From Desulfobacula sp. (GTDB lineage Bacteria > Desulfobacterota > Desulfobacteria > Desulfobacterales > Desulfobacteraceae): a DNA stretch of 6,223 nucleotides. A program made the position numbers and the translations under genes. The stretch is from NCBI RefSeq assembly GCF_021107415.1, contig NZ_JAIOSW010000466.1:1-6223 (forward strand), given 5' to 3'. Positions 1 through 5,867 of the stretch are shown piece by piece (position 1 is the stretch's first letter; every line of letters starts with the position of its first letter). The notes beneath the pieces are model-generated. The model had not been told where the DNA came from and searched no databases. It saw nothing but the letters and a program-made list of their open reading frames with translations.

Positions 1-552
1 TCCGGTGTCAATGGCTTGCCGCGGCGTGAAATCATAACCTATCCTTATATAGTGGTTGAAATTATGGATAGATTATCATGTAATATCTGTCTTAGTCAAG
101 TATCAATTCATATGCGATTGACTATAACAAATCGCAATTCAGGAATTAAATTCAGAATACAAATTAAAAAAATGGGATTTGATCTGTCCAATGATTTCTA
201 TGTGACCAATACAGTAAAATGCTTCACTCCAGGACTTACTCCAGAAGAAAAAATAAAAGTGAAAAATAATTGCATTGTTCACCTGATGCAGGAAATCGAA
301 ATGATTCAACCTGAACTAATTGTTTGCGTGGGAGGAACGGCATTAGAAGCAATTTACGATCAAATTTTAAAAAAGAAACCTCCTGGTGTAAAAATTAGTA
401 TTGAAGGGGGTGCAAAAAAGGTTGATGGGTATCATGTTGCAACAATGCTTCATCCATCATGGTATGATTATTGGAGTAGAAAGTGGGAGTGGACTGAAAA
501 AAATTATCTAAATGATAGTCGTTCTATTTTGCTACAGTATTCAAAAAAATAA
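1..552 (+). CDS. Uracil-DNA glycosylase superfamily protein, N-terminal motif missing (partial or degenerate)
   Basis: The frame is open from the first base, so the true start may lie outside the window; internal start candidates are TTG 16 and ATG 64. Numbering from base 1, residues 47-183 look like the C-terminal part of family-4/5 uracil-DNA glycosylases: S47-G48 and a helix, then YVTNTVKC (67-74, the strand and loop before the DNA-binding region), a strand LIVCVGGTALEAI, and MLHPSW with H151, the HPS motif of the uracil pocket. Such enzymes remove uracil from DNA to start base-excision repair. The GEAPG-type motif that activates water and the G-x-PF-x-G stretch are not visible in any frame upstream. 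A C-x-x-C (27 and 30) sits where the iron-sulfur cysteines would be, as if about 30 residues between it and S47 had been lost. It may be an inactive remnant or a divergent paralogue. Family assignment is fairly secure; function is doubtful. Confidence 0.6.
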   Translation, partial: SGVNGLPRREIITYPYIVVEIMDRLSCNICLSQVSIHMRLTITNRNSGIKFRIQIKKMGFDLSNDFYVTNTVKCFTPGLTPEEKIKVKNNCIVHLMQEIEMIQPELIVCVGGTALEAIYDQILKKKPPGVKISIEGGAKKVDGYHVATMLHPSWYDYWSRKWEWTEKNYLNDSRSILLQYSKK

Positions 553-731
553 GTTCAAAACAGATAACAAAATATCATGAATTTTAAATTCAATATTACC
601 CATAAGTCGTTTCAAATCTTAACTTCTTACAAAAAATTAAGATTCAATTATATTCCCTAACATGTTTCATTTAGGACATCTTTCCACAGCATTCTTTATA
701 ATAGCACATCTTACAGAACTGCTTTGGCGGA

Positions 732-866
732 GGCAGGGGTGAAGGTGATGCTTTGGGCGGGTTAAAATCGCTGCGGAGGCACGACGCTGAGAGCAGCGAT
801 TTCACCTCTTCATCGGACATGGATGTCCGATGAAGTTTAGCCCAAAGGATTGCCTTTACTCCTGCC
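732..866 (+). repeat. Nested inverted repeat able to fold as a three-way cloverleaf (REP/MITE-like or structured RNA)
   Basis: Three stems can be read directly. The outer stem pairs 732-758 with 840-866 (27 positions: 22 Watson-Crick, 4 G:U, one G:G mismatch). Inside it, hairpin 1 pairs 765-774 with 793-802 (10 of 10, aaatcgctgc/gcagcgattt) around an 18-base loop. Hairpin 2 pairs 808-819 with 824-835 (12 of 12) around the tetraloop tgga. All four wobbles of the outer stem are G:U on the + strand and would be A:C mismatches on the other strand, which favours a + strand RNA or a + strand single-stranded DNA fold. The block is clearly GC-richer than its surroundings. Base run gctttggcgg at 721-730 is repeated as gctttgggcgg at 750-760, so the right arm has an alternative partner. 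It could be a dispersed palindromic element or a structured RNA; no transposase is adjacent. Confidence 0.7.
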
Positions 867-946
867 GGCACATCTGGAATTCCTTCAATCTACTTGCGAT
901 CATCCTTAAAAAAAATACCTGTCACAAGATTTTTTTTGATTTTCTT

Positions 947-973
947 TTGAACAGGACTTTATTTATTTATAAA
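947..973 (+). promoter_or_regulatory. Weak candidate sigma-70-like promoter for the MerR-like gene
   Basis: TTGAAC (947-952) and TATAAA (968-973) resemble -35 and -10 boxes, but the 15-base spacer is shorter than the usual 17, and the region is so AT-rich that matches arise easily. Position, 70-100 bases ahead of the coding sequence, is suitable. This is a suggestion only. Confidence 0.2.
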
Positions 974-1033
974 AATTCAATAAACTTACATTAATTGTCG
1001 ATTCAAGCTATGTTAAATCAATTTAATAAAGAT

Positions 1034-1038
1034 GAGGA
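1034..1038 (+). promoter_or_regulatory. Shine-Dalgarno site deciding the MerR-like gene start
   Basis: GAGGA lies 4 bases before the ATG at 1043. Neither of the upstream in-frame start candidates (TTG 995, ATG 1010) has a purine-rich site before it, so 1043 is the preferred start although the spacing is slightly short. Confidence 0.5.
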
Positions 1039-1042
1039 AAAA

Positions 1043-2410
1043 ATGACCCGGGAAAAACTTTTATCTGTTTTAGACATTGCTGAAGAACTGAATACGGGTA
1101 AAGCTACGACAAAATTCATGCTGAAACGCTTTAAAAAATGGCTGCCTTGTGACCTCATTGACGGGCAAGCCTTTTATCATCCTGACAAGACTATTAAATT
1201 ATTATTTATAATACAAGAGAACCTTGACATGGGGATGCTTCCAAGCAAGATTGAAAAAAAACTGGACGTCTTACGCAATGGTAATTCAGATGATTTTTCA
1301 AACCCTTCGAAAAATGAAGACATCCGCTTGAATAATGGCGGATTAAATATTATAGAATCACTTATCACCGACATTGGAGAACAGCAAAAAAGGATTGCCA
1401 AAGCACATGAAAAAAGGGCTGAAGTTGAGGAGAGAAAGGCTTTTGCCATTGAAAAAAGAGCTGAAGCTGAAGAAAAAAAAGCTGATGCCATGAATAATAT
1501 AGCCGCGGCTTTGCAGGAAATGAACCGGCTCAGGACAGGCGACCCTGCTGCCCGACAGATAGCCCACCAGGCTGCATCCATAATTGTTGCGGATGAAACT
1601 ATACAAGAAGACACACCTATTGAGCTTGATGATCTTTCAAGTCTGATTCAAGACCAGGACAATTTTGACAAAACAGATGCCGGCCCGTCTTCTCTGCTTG
1701 AAGAGGACGCTATACTTGAAGAATTTGATAATCTGTCATTGTTATTGGATGAGACAGAAGAATCGGATGATAAACCAGATGATAAACCAGATGATAAAAT
1801 TGATGATCTGTCTGAACTGATTGATGAAGATCCTTTAGCAAGTGCTGAATCTGTACAACTGGATGATTTATCATTACTTCTTGATCCAGCCGCCGCAGCA
1901 GATGATATCCCAAAAGATCGGGAACAGACAGATCAACCTCTCGCTTTGGATGACCTATCCGCCTTAATTGACCAGACTGATAACGAACCGGCAATAGAGC
2001 CGTCTATTGAACTTGATGATCTGTCTCAACTCATAGACGACTCATCAGATTCCGGGCAGAAAGCCCGGGATTTGGATGATCTCTCTTTATTGATAACAGA
2101 CGATTCCCTGCAAATGGATGATTTATCAAAACTGATTGATGATCCAAAAACTTATAAAGAACCTTCTTCCGGAAAAGATGAAATAGAAGACACACCAGCG
2201 ATAAAAATCGATATTTCACCTGAAAAGGATTTGGGAAAATATAAAGCAGCCATCATGAAGATTATTATTGAACTAAAATCGGATGGCTTAAGCGTTGAAG
2301 AGGCAACAGACCGTCTAAACAAGAATAAAATTAAAACTTTGTCCGGAAAACCGGAATGGGGCCAAAAAGCAATTTCGCAAATCTATAAATTCATTGAGTC
2401 TGCAAAATAA
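1043..2410 (+). CDS. MerR-like HTH / coiled-coil / acidic-repeat protein with recombinase-like C-terminal domain
   Basis: This 455-residue protein has four visible parts. Residues about 6-74 match the MerR-type winged helix-turn-helix: a LLSVLDIAEELN-type first helix, a turn, KWLP, then QAFYHPDKTIKLLFIIQ and a helix ending in KIEKKL. Residues about 103-164 are a charged coiled coil containing a 14-residue tandem duplication (123-136 and 137-150). Residues 194-366 are acidic and low-complexity and carry eight copies of x-[LIFM]-D-[DN]-L-S-x-L-[IL]-x. Residues about 399-455 (IIIELKSDGLSVEEATDRLN, then IKTLSGKPEWG and a final helix) resemble the DNA-binding domain downstream of the catalytic core in large serine recombinases, but no recombinase catalytic domain is present. 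A DNA-binding regulator or scaffold with two DNA-contacting ends is the likeliest role; target and effector are unknown. There is no signal peptide or membrane segment. Starts at 995 (TTG) or 1010 (ATG) would add 16 or 11 residues. Confidence 0.8.
   Translation: MTREKLLSVLDIAEELNTGKATTKFMLKRFKKWLPCDLIDGQAFYHPDKTIKLLFIIQENLDMGMLPSKIEKKLDVLRNGNSDDFSNPSKNEDIRLNNGGLNIIESLITDIGEQQKRIAKAHEKRAEVEERKAFAIEKRAEAEEKKADAMNNIAAALQEMNRLRTGDPAARQIAHQAASIIVADETIQEDTPIELDDLSSLIQDQDNFDKTDAGPSSLLEEDAILEEFDNLSLLLDETEESDDKPDDKPDDKIDDLSELIDEDPLASAESVQLDDLSLLLDPAAAADDIPKDREQTDQPLALDDLSALIDQTDNEPAIEPSIELDDLSQLIDDSSDSGQKARDLDDLSLLITDDSLQMDDLSKLIDDPKTYKEPSSGKDEIEDTPAIKIDISPEKDLGKYKAAIMKIIIELKSDGLSVEEATDRLNKNKIKTLSGKPEWGQKAISQIYKFIESAK
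1409..1492 (+). repeat. 42-base tandem duplication encoding two double heptads
   Basis: Units 1409-1450 and 1451-1492 encode EKRAEVEERKAFAI and EKRAEAEEKKADAM. The unit length of 14 residues keeps the heptad register of the coiled coil, so it looks like an in-frame duplication that lengthened the rod. Confidence 0.75.
1622..2140 (+). repeat. Eight-copy peptide repeat x-L-D-D-L-S-x-L-I-D
   Basis: Copies begin at 1622 (ELDDLSSLIQ), 1721 (EFDNLSLLLD), 1796 (KIDDLSELID), 1856 (QLDDLSLLLD), 1943 (ALDDLSALID), 2009 (ELDDLSQLID), 2069 (DLDDLSLLIT) and 2111 (QMDDLSKLID). Start-to-start distances range from 42 to 99 bases, so these are islands in variable acidic linkers and not a strict tandem array. 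Codons for the same residues differ between copies (ctt, ctg, tta, cta, ctc for the second Leu), so the peptide is conserved while the DNA has drifted. Each copy is a short amphipathic acidic-hydrophobic segment typical of a docking motif. Confidence 0.85.
1766..1801 (+). repeat. Short 12-base tandem repeat (DDKP units)
   Basis: Two exact copies of gatgataaacca (1766-1777, 1778-1789) and a third diverged copy (1790-1801) encode DDKP-DDKP-DDKI in an acidic linker. This looks like recent slippage, unlike the older DDLS motifs around it. Confidence 0.7.
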
Positions 2411-2427
2411 TCAAGGTCTATTTTGCA
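2401..2427. terminator. Inverted repeat over both convergent stop codons, possible shared terminator
   Basis: tgcaaaata (2401-2409) pairs with tattttgca (2419-2427) around a 9-base loop, and a T6 run follows on the + strand at 2433-2438 after a cctgcc spacer. The stem is AT-rich and the T run is not adjacent, so termination would be weak. Part of the symmetry has a simple source: both proteins end in Ala-Lys-stop (gca aaa ta-), and the genes face each other. Confidence 0.35.
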
Positions 2428-3356
2428 CCTGCCTTTTTTGCAAAACTTGTATCAACAAATTTTTCAAGATCAATCAAGCTTGTCATAATTTTCATCTCGT
2501 CCATCATGTATTTCTGGATTGTATCAAGATCCTTAATGATGGGGAACAGCTCACCTGTCAGGATACGATCAGGAGGATCAGTGAGCACTTTTTTGATCAC
2601 TTCTTTATCCTGGGAAAGAAAATCGCCACCAATAATTGAAGCCGGTCCGGGTTGCGCATCTATGGCAAGTCCGGATTTGACAAAACTGTCACAGATTTCC
2701 TGAATTGCTTCGGGATGTTTTTCAATAATTTCATTTCGCACGACAAAAACACAGCAGGGATGATTCGGCCATAAATCTTTGGAAAGATAAAATTCTTCTC
2801 CAAACCCCTTGGCGATAACCTGTGATCCAATGGGTTCTGCAACAATAAACCCTCCGATTTCACCCTCTTCGTCATATTCTAACGCTTCAGGCATCTGGAA
2901 GGGCGCAACAACTTCGAGAGTGACATCAATACCCTTTTCGGTTGATCTTCCGGGCTTTAAGCCCTTTTCGGACAGAAGCTTGTGAAACAGCATATTATGA
3001 ACTGACAGTTGATAAGGGATCAGAACAGTTTTTCCGGCAAAATCCTCAATCTTCTCAATATGAGCATTTTTACTTTTAACCAAAATACTTCCTGATTTAT
3101 GGGCAAACAGCAAGAGTTTTATATCAGTACCCGCTTTAAAAAGATCCATAGCCGTCGGAGCAAGTATCAGGGCACCATCAAGGGACTTCACTGAAAGTGC
3201 ATCCGCCACCTCATTCCATCCATTCTTCAGCACAGGGTTAAGAGTACAGTGTTCAAACTTCTCCATACCCTTTTTTAATTTAAGGTCTGTAACGCCAAGA
3301 ATAAGATGATCTGTAATTTTAAGATAACCAATCTTTAATGCAGGTTTTTCCGCCAT
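2418..3356 (-). CDS. NrtA/TauA/SsuA-type solute-binding protein without signal peptide
   Basis: The 312-residue product resembles the periplasmic-binding-protein fold of the nitrate/taurine/alkanesulfonate ABC transporter family. It shows the opening strand IGYLKITDHLILGV (9-22), a GALILAPTAMDLFKAG segment (61-76) at the first lobe, IEDFAGKTVLIP (103-114) before the hinge, a GGFIVAEPIGSQVI stretch (168-181) typical of the second lobe, and WPNHPCCVFVVR (196-207), characteristic of the NrtA-like branch. No hydrophobic signal sequence, lipobox or Tat motif precedes the domain, so the protein should stay in the cytoplasm unless the start is misjudged. The ATG at 3356 is preferred because a strong GGAGGT lies 6 bases before it; the upstream ATG at 3380 would add eight residues and still no signal. 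No permease or ATPase gene is nearby, so a cytosolic ligand sensor or a dedicated binding role is as likely as transport. The ligand cannot be read from the sequence. It follows ispD after 51 bases. Confidence 0.8.
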   Translation of the reverse strand: MAEKPALKIGYLKITDHLILGVTDLKLKKGMEKFEHCTLNPVLKNGWNEVADALSVKSLDGALILAPTAMDLFKAGTDIKLLLFAHKSGSILVKSKNAHIEKIEDFAGKTVLIPYQLSVHNMLFHKLLSEKGLKPGRSTEKGIDVTLEVVAPFQMPEALEYDEEGEIGGFIVAEPIGSQVIAKGFGEEFYLSKDLWPNHPCCVFVVRNEIIEKHPEAIQEICDSFVKSGLAIDAQPGPASIIGGDFLSQDKEVIKKVLTDPPDRILTGELFPIIKDLDTIQKYMMDEMKIMTSLIDLEKFVDTSFAKKAGAK

Positions 3357-3362
3357 TATGGT

Positions 3363-3368
3363 ACCTCC
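3363..3368 (-). promoter_or_regulatory. Strong Shine-Dalgarno site of the solute-binding protein gene
   Basis: GGAGGT on the minus strand ends 6 bases before the ATG at 3356. It selects this start over the longer frame beginning at 3380, whose ATG has no such site. Confidence 0.75.
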
Positions 3369-3407
3369 GATTATGTGCATGGATAAAGACTATTTTTATT
3401 ATTATGC

Positions 3408-4124
3408 TTAACTTAATTTCAAAGTCAATAGATATTTTCCCAAAACAAGGTCTTCCGGAGTCGTAATTTTAATATTTAGCTTAGAACCGTTTATGATAAC
3501 CACCTTGTGACCTAAATGTTCAACTAGTGAAGCATCATCGGTTCCTAAAAATAAAATTTTCCCTGCGTGCTCGAATGCGCGTAAAATCAAGTCCAGTTTA
3601 AAGGTTTGAGGTGTCTGGGCGTTATAGAGATTCTCCCTGTTTAATGTTTTTTGAATAAAATAATCACTAGAGACATGTTTTACCGTATCTGTTATTTTAA
3701 CCCCAGGGATACAGGCACCATATTCAACGGCATTCCAGATACAATCTTTTATAATATTTTGATTTACAAAAGGGCGTACACCATCATGAATCATTATGAT
3801 GGCTTCTTTATCCCGGCTCATTTTATCACGAATATAGTTCAGGCCTTTTAAGACAGAATCCTGCCTTTTTTTTCCGCCTTCAACTAAATGAATCTTTTTT
3901 TTAAACCCATATGGATCAATAATATGGGTTTTGCAATACATTTTTTCTTGTTTTGGGACAACAAGGATAATTTCATGGACCGGGTCACACTTATCAAACG
4001 CCATAATGGTGCGGGTAAGGATTGGGATACCATCCAAATGAAGATATTGCTTTTTCATCTTTTGGTCCATTCGCAGGCCTTTGCCTGCGGCAACAATGAT
4101 GGCAAAATGTCTTAATTCATCCAT
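3408..4124 (-). CDS. ispD: 2-C-methyl-D-erythritol 4-phosphate cytidylyltransferase
   Basis: IspD joins CTP and methylerythritol phosphate to give CDP-methylerythritol in the MEP pathway to isoprenoids, in the cytoplasm. The 238-residue length is normal. The nucleotide-binding loop AAGKGLRM (12-19) with R18 and K25-Q-Y has the same seven-residue Arg-Lys spacing as the E. coli enzyme (R20/K27). RQDSVLKGL (87-95), HDGVRPF (113-119, metal-binding Asp), TDDASLVE in the second half and NIKITTPEDL (217-226, catalytic K219) complete the family signature. HDGVRP replaces the commoner HDAARP, which occurs naturally in the family. The start at 4124 is one base after the stop of the HPr-domain gene (TGA-A-ATG), so translation is probably coupled; only a weak GAG precedes it. 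IspF is not fused to it or adjacent. Confidence 0.95.
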   Translation of the reverse strand: MDELRHFAIIVAAGKGLRMDQKMKKQYLHLDGIPILTRTIMAFDKCDPVHEIILVVPKQEKMYCKTHIIDPYGFKKKIHLVEGGKKRQDSVLKGLNYIRDKMSRDKEAIIMIHDGVRPFVNQNIIKDCIWNAVEYGACIPGVKITDTVKHVSSDYFIQKTLNRENLYNAQTPQTFKLDLILRAFEHAGKILFLGTDDASLVEHLGHKVVIINGSKLNIKITTPEDLVLGKYLLTLKLS

Positions 4125-4125
4125 T

Positions 4126-5436
4126 TCAGCTCAAATAAGACAGTTCTTTGGGTAAGGGGATTCCTTTACCCATATGGTCTTCTCCATAATTCACACCCGC
4201 AAGAATTTGAAGATCGGTTAATGCCCGCAAGTCACCTTTAAACTGAACGATTTCTACTTCTTCTTTTTTTATTTTTCCGCCGGCCCATTGAATATCCAAA
4301 ACACTTGCAGCATCAAAAATATCATTATTGACAAGCATCCTAACTTCACCGCCATAATGCTGAACAATTTTAGCGACCAAAAGACTTGGACGACTATGGA
4401 ATCCTCGATCCATGGGAATTCCAACTTCTATGGTAGAGGTTTCCATATTTTCATTCAATATTCTGGATGCCAGTTCTTTTCCTGAGGATAAAAATTTCCT
4501 GGCATAAAACAAGCAGTAATTAACCGCCCGATCCAGCAAAACATCCGGATCAATCAAATCGGATAAAGACACACTGACATTTTTGTATACATCCTTAAAT
4601 CCAATGTCATACATATGACGTTCATAAAAATGTAATAATCTGCCCGCTACCTGAAGAAGATGAAATACAACAGAAAAATGGCTTCTAAGCTGCTCAAGCA
4701 TAATATCTTCTGACGATGATTTTGTATTTACCACATATGAATCAAATGAAGACTGGATATTATGAATCAACATTTCATATCTTCTAATAGTAACTTCATT
4801 GATTTGTTCAGGTACAAGCTCATTTAGTTTTTTTAAGTCATAGCGCTCATAAAATGCTAATTGATCGAAATCTTTTACAACTTCCAAAAATTCACTGGCA
4901 ATACGCGTCAGGTTCTCTTTTTGTTGATCTTTGGCATTAAAATCATCTATATTGTGATCCAGCTGTTGTGTAGATGAAATTCCAGGGAAATAACTCAAAT
5001 TATACCCAGTATCCGGTATATTGATTTTCAGACGGCGGGCTTCTTCTATGATCACTGGAGCTGCAAGCCTTATGGATTCCTGTAAAATCTTCAGTGTATC
5101 AAACGCTTCAAGCTTAAATGTCTCATAGCGATTTTGTTCAAAAAAATAAAATTTAAACCGATTAAGAATACGTCTTTGAGAATAGCACGCCAATGCAAGA
5201 TGCCGAATGGTCGCAGACAATTCACGATAAAATACCCATTCTTTATTTTTTTTAGCCCCGTGGAAATCCAAAAAATCTTCAAGGATATGAGAGGTTGTAA
5301 TAAGTTTTGAGTATAATTTTTTTGTATAGATATACTCATCATCTTCAACTCCAACAACAAATAAAATGCATTTTAAATACTCAAAAGAAAAAATATTGGC
5401 TTTTTCTTTATATGAAATATCGCAAGTAAAACTCAT
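4126..5436 (-). CDS. Large protein with C-terminal HPr phosphocarrier domain
   Basis: This 436-residue protein ends in an HPr-like domain (about 333-415). IPMDRGFHSRPS carries H347, the equivalent of the phosphoacceptor His15 of HPr. AASVLD carries S378, matching the regulatory Ser46, and the spacing of 31 residues is the same as in HPr. The first 330 residues are predominantly helical (for example KLEAFDTLKILQESIRL, EEARRLKINIP, LRSHFSVVFHLLQVAGRLLHFYERHM), have no signal peptide or membrane segment, and match no family I can name. HPr normally passes phosphate from enzyme I to sugar permeases or, when Ser-phosphorylated, acts as a regulator; a fused copy in a probable sulfate reducer suggests a regulatory phosphorelay. 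That is inference. The ATG at 5436 is preceded by an in-frame stop two codons upstream (TAA-ATT-ATG), which fixes the start, although no good ribosome site is visible. It follows rnpB by 32 bases and abuts ispD. Confidence 0.8.
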   Translation of the reverse strand: MSFTCDISYKEKANIFSFEYLKCILFVVGVEDDEYIYTKKLYSKLITTSHILEDFLDFHGAKKNKEWVFYRELSATIRHLALACYSQRRILNRFKFYFFEQNRYETFKLEAFDTLKILQESIRLAAPVIIEEARRLKINIPDTGYNLSYFPGISSTQQLDHNIDDFNAKDQQKENLTRIASEFLEVVKDFDQLAFYERYDLKKLNELVPEQINEVTIRRYEMLIHNIQSSFDSYVVNTKSSSEDIMLEQLRSHFSVVFHLLQVAGRLLHFYERHMYDIGFKDVYKNVSVSLSDLIDPDVLLDRAVNYCLFYARKFLSSGKELASRILNENMETSTIEVGIPMDRGFHSRPSLLVAKIVQHYGGEVRMLVNNDIFDAASVLDIQWAGGKIKKEEVEIVQFKGDLRALTDLQILAGVNYGEDHMGKGIPLPKELSYLS

Positions 5437-5468
5437 AATTTATAATCCAACATCAGAAATAAAAAAAA

Positions 5469-5859
<391 letters not shown>

Positions 5860-5867
<8 letters not shown>

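Larger units (their letters stand above)
553..1042. other. AT-rich intergenic region with a structured GC-rich island
   Basis: I see no credible gene here. Bases 553-731 are AT-rich and contain two weak inverted repeats: one around 571-597 (tgaattt/aaattca with one-base loop, plus a flanking aatat/atatt) and aatcttaa/ttaagatt at 615-622/637-644. Neither is followed by a T run, so they are poor terminators for the gene ending at 552. Bases 732-866 form the nested inverted repeat described separately. Bases 867-1042 are again AT-rich, with an A8/T8 pair near 908-937, and presumably contain the promoter and leader of the MerR-like gene. A minus-strand frame of 66 codons across 671-871 follows the inverted repeat and is not treated as a gene. 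Confidence 0.6.

Noticed and set aside
732..866. Integron attC site or IS200/IS605 end
   Set aside because: The attC core pair RYYYAAC/GTTRRRY is not present in the expected positions (a lone GTTAAAA occurs at 761-767), and no integrase or Y1 transposase is nearby.
671..871. Minus-strand 66-codon frame with a Cys-rich end (FCKMCYYKECC)
   Set aside because: Most of it is the two arms and hairpins of the cloverleaf element, with proline/serine low complexity dictated by the palindrome; no ribosome site and no recognisable domain.
907..940. A8/T8 inverted pair as a terminator
   Set aside because: Only homopolymeric A and T pair, with no GC-rich stem; this composition is expected by chance in such AT-rich DNA.
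1177..1614. Minus-strand 145-codon frame rich in Ser, Ala, Phe and Cys
   Set aside because: It is the reverse shadow of the coiled-coil codons (Glu/Lys/Ala-rich) of the MerR-like gene.
1622..2140. DDLS repeats as a recently expanded DNA satellite
   Set aside because: Spacing is irregular and synonymous positions differ between copies, so recent array expansion does not explain them; only the 12-base units at 1766-1801 look recent.
4288..4485. + strand 65-codon frame inside the HPr-domain gene
   Set aside because: It lies antisense to the conserved HPr domain coding region, with no ribosome site or similarity.
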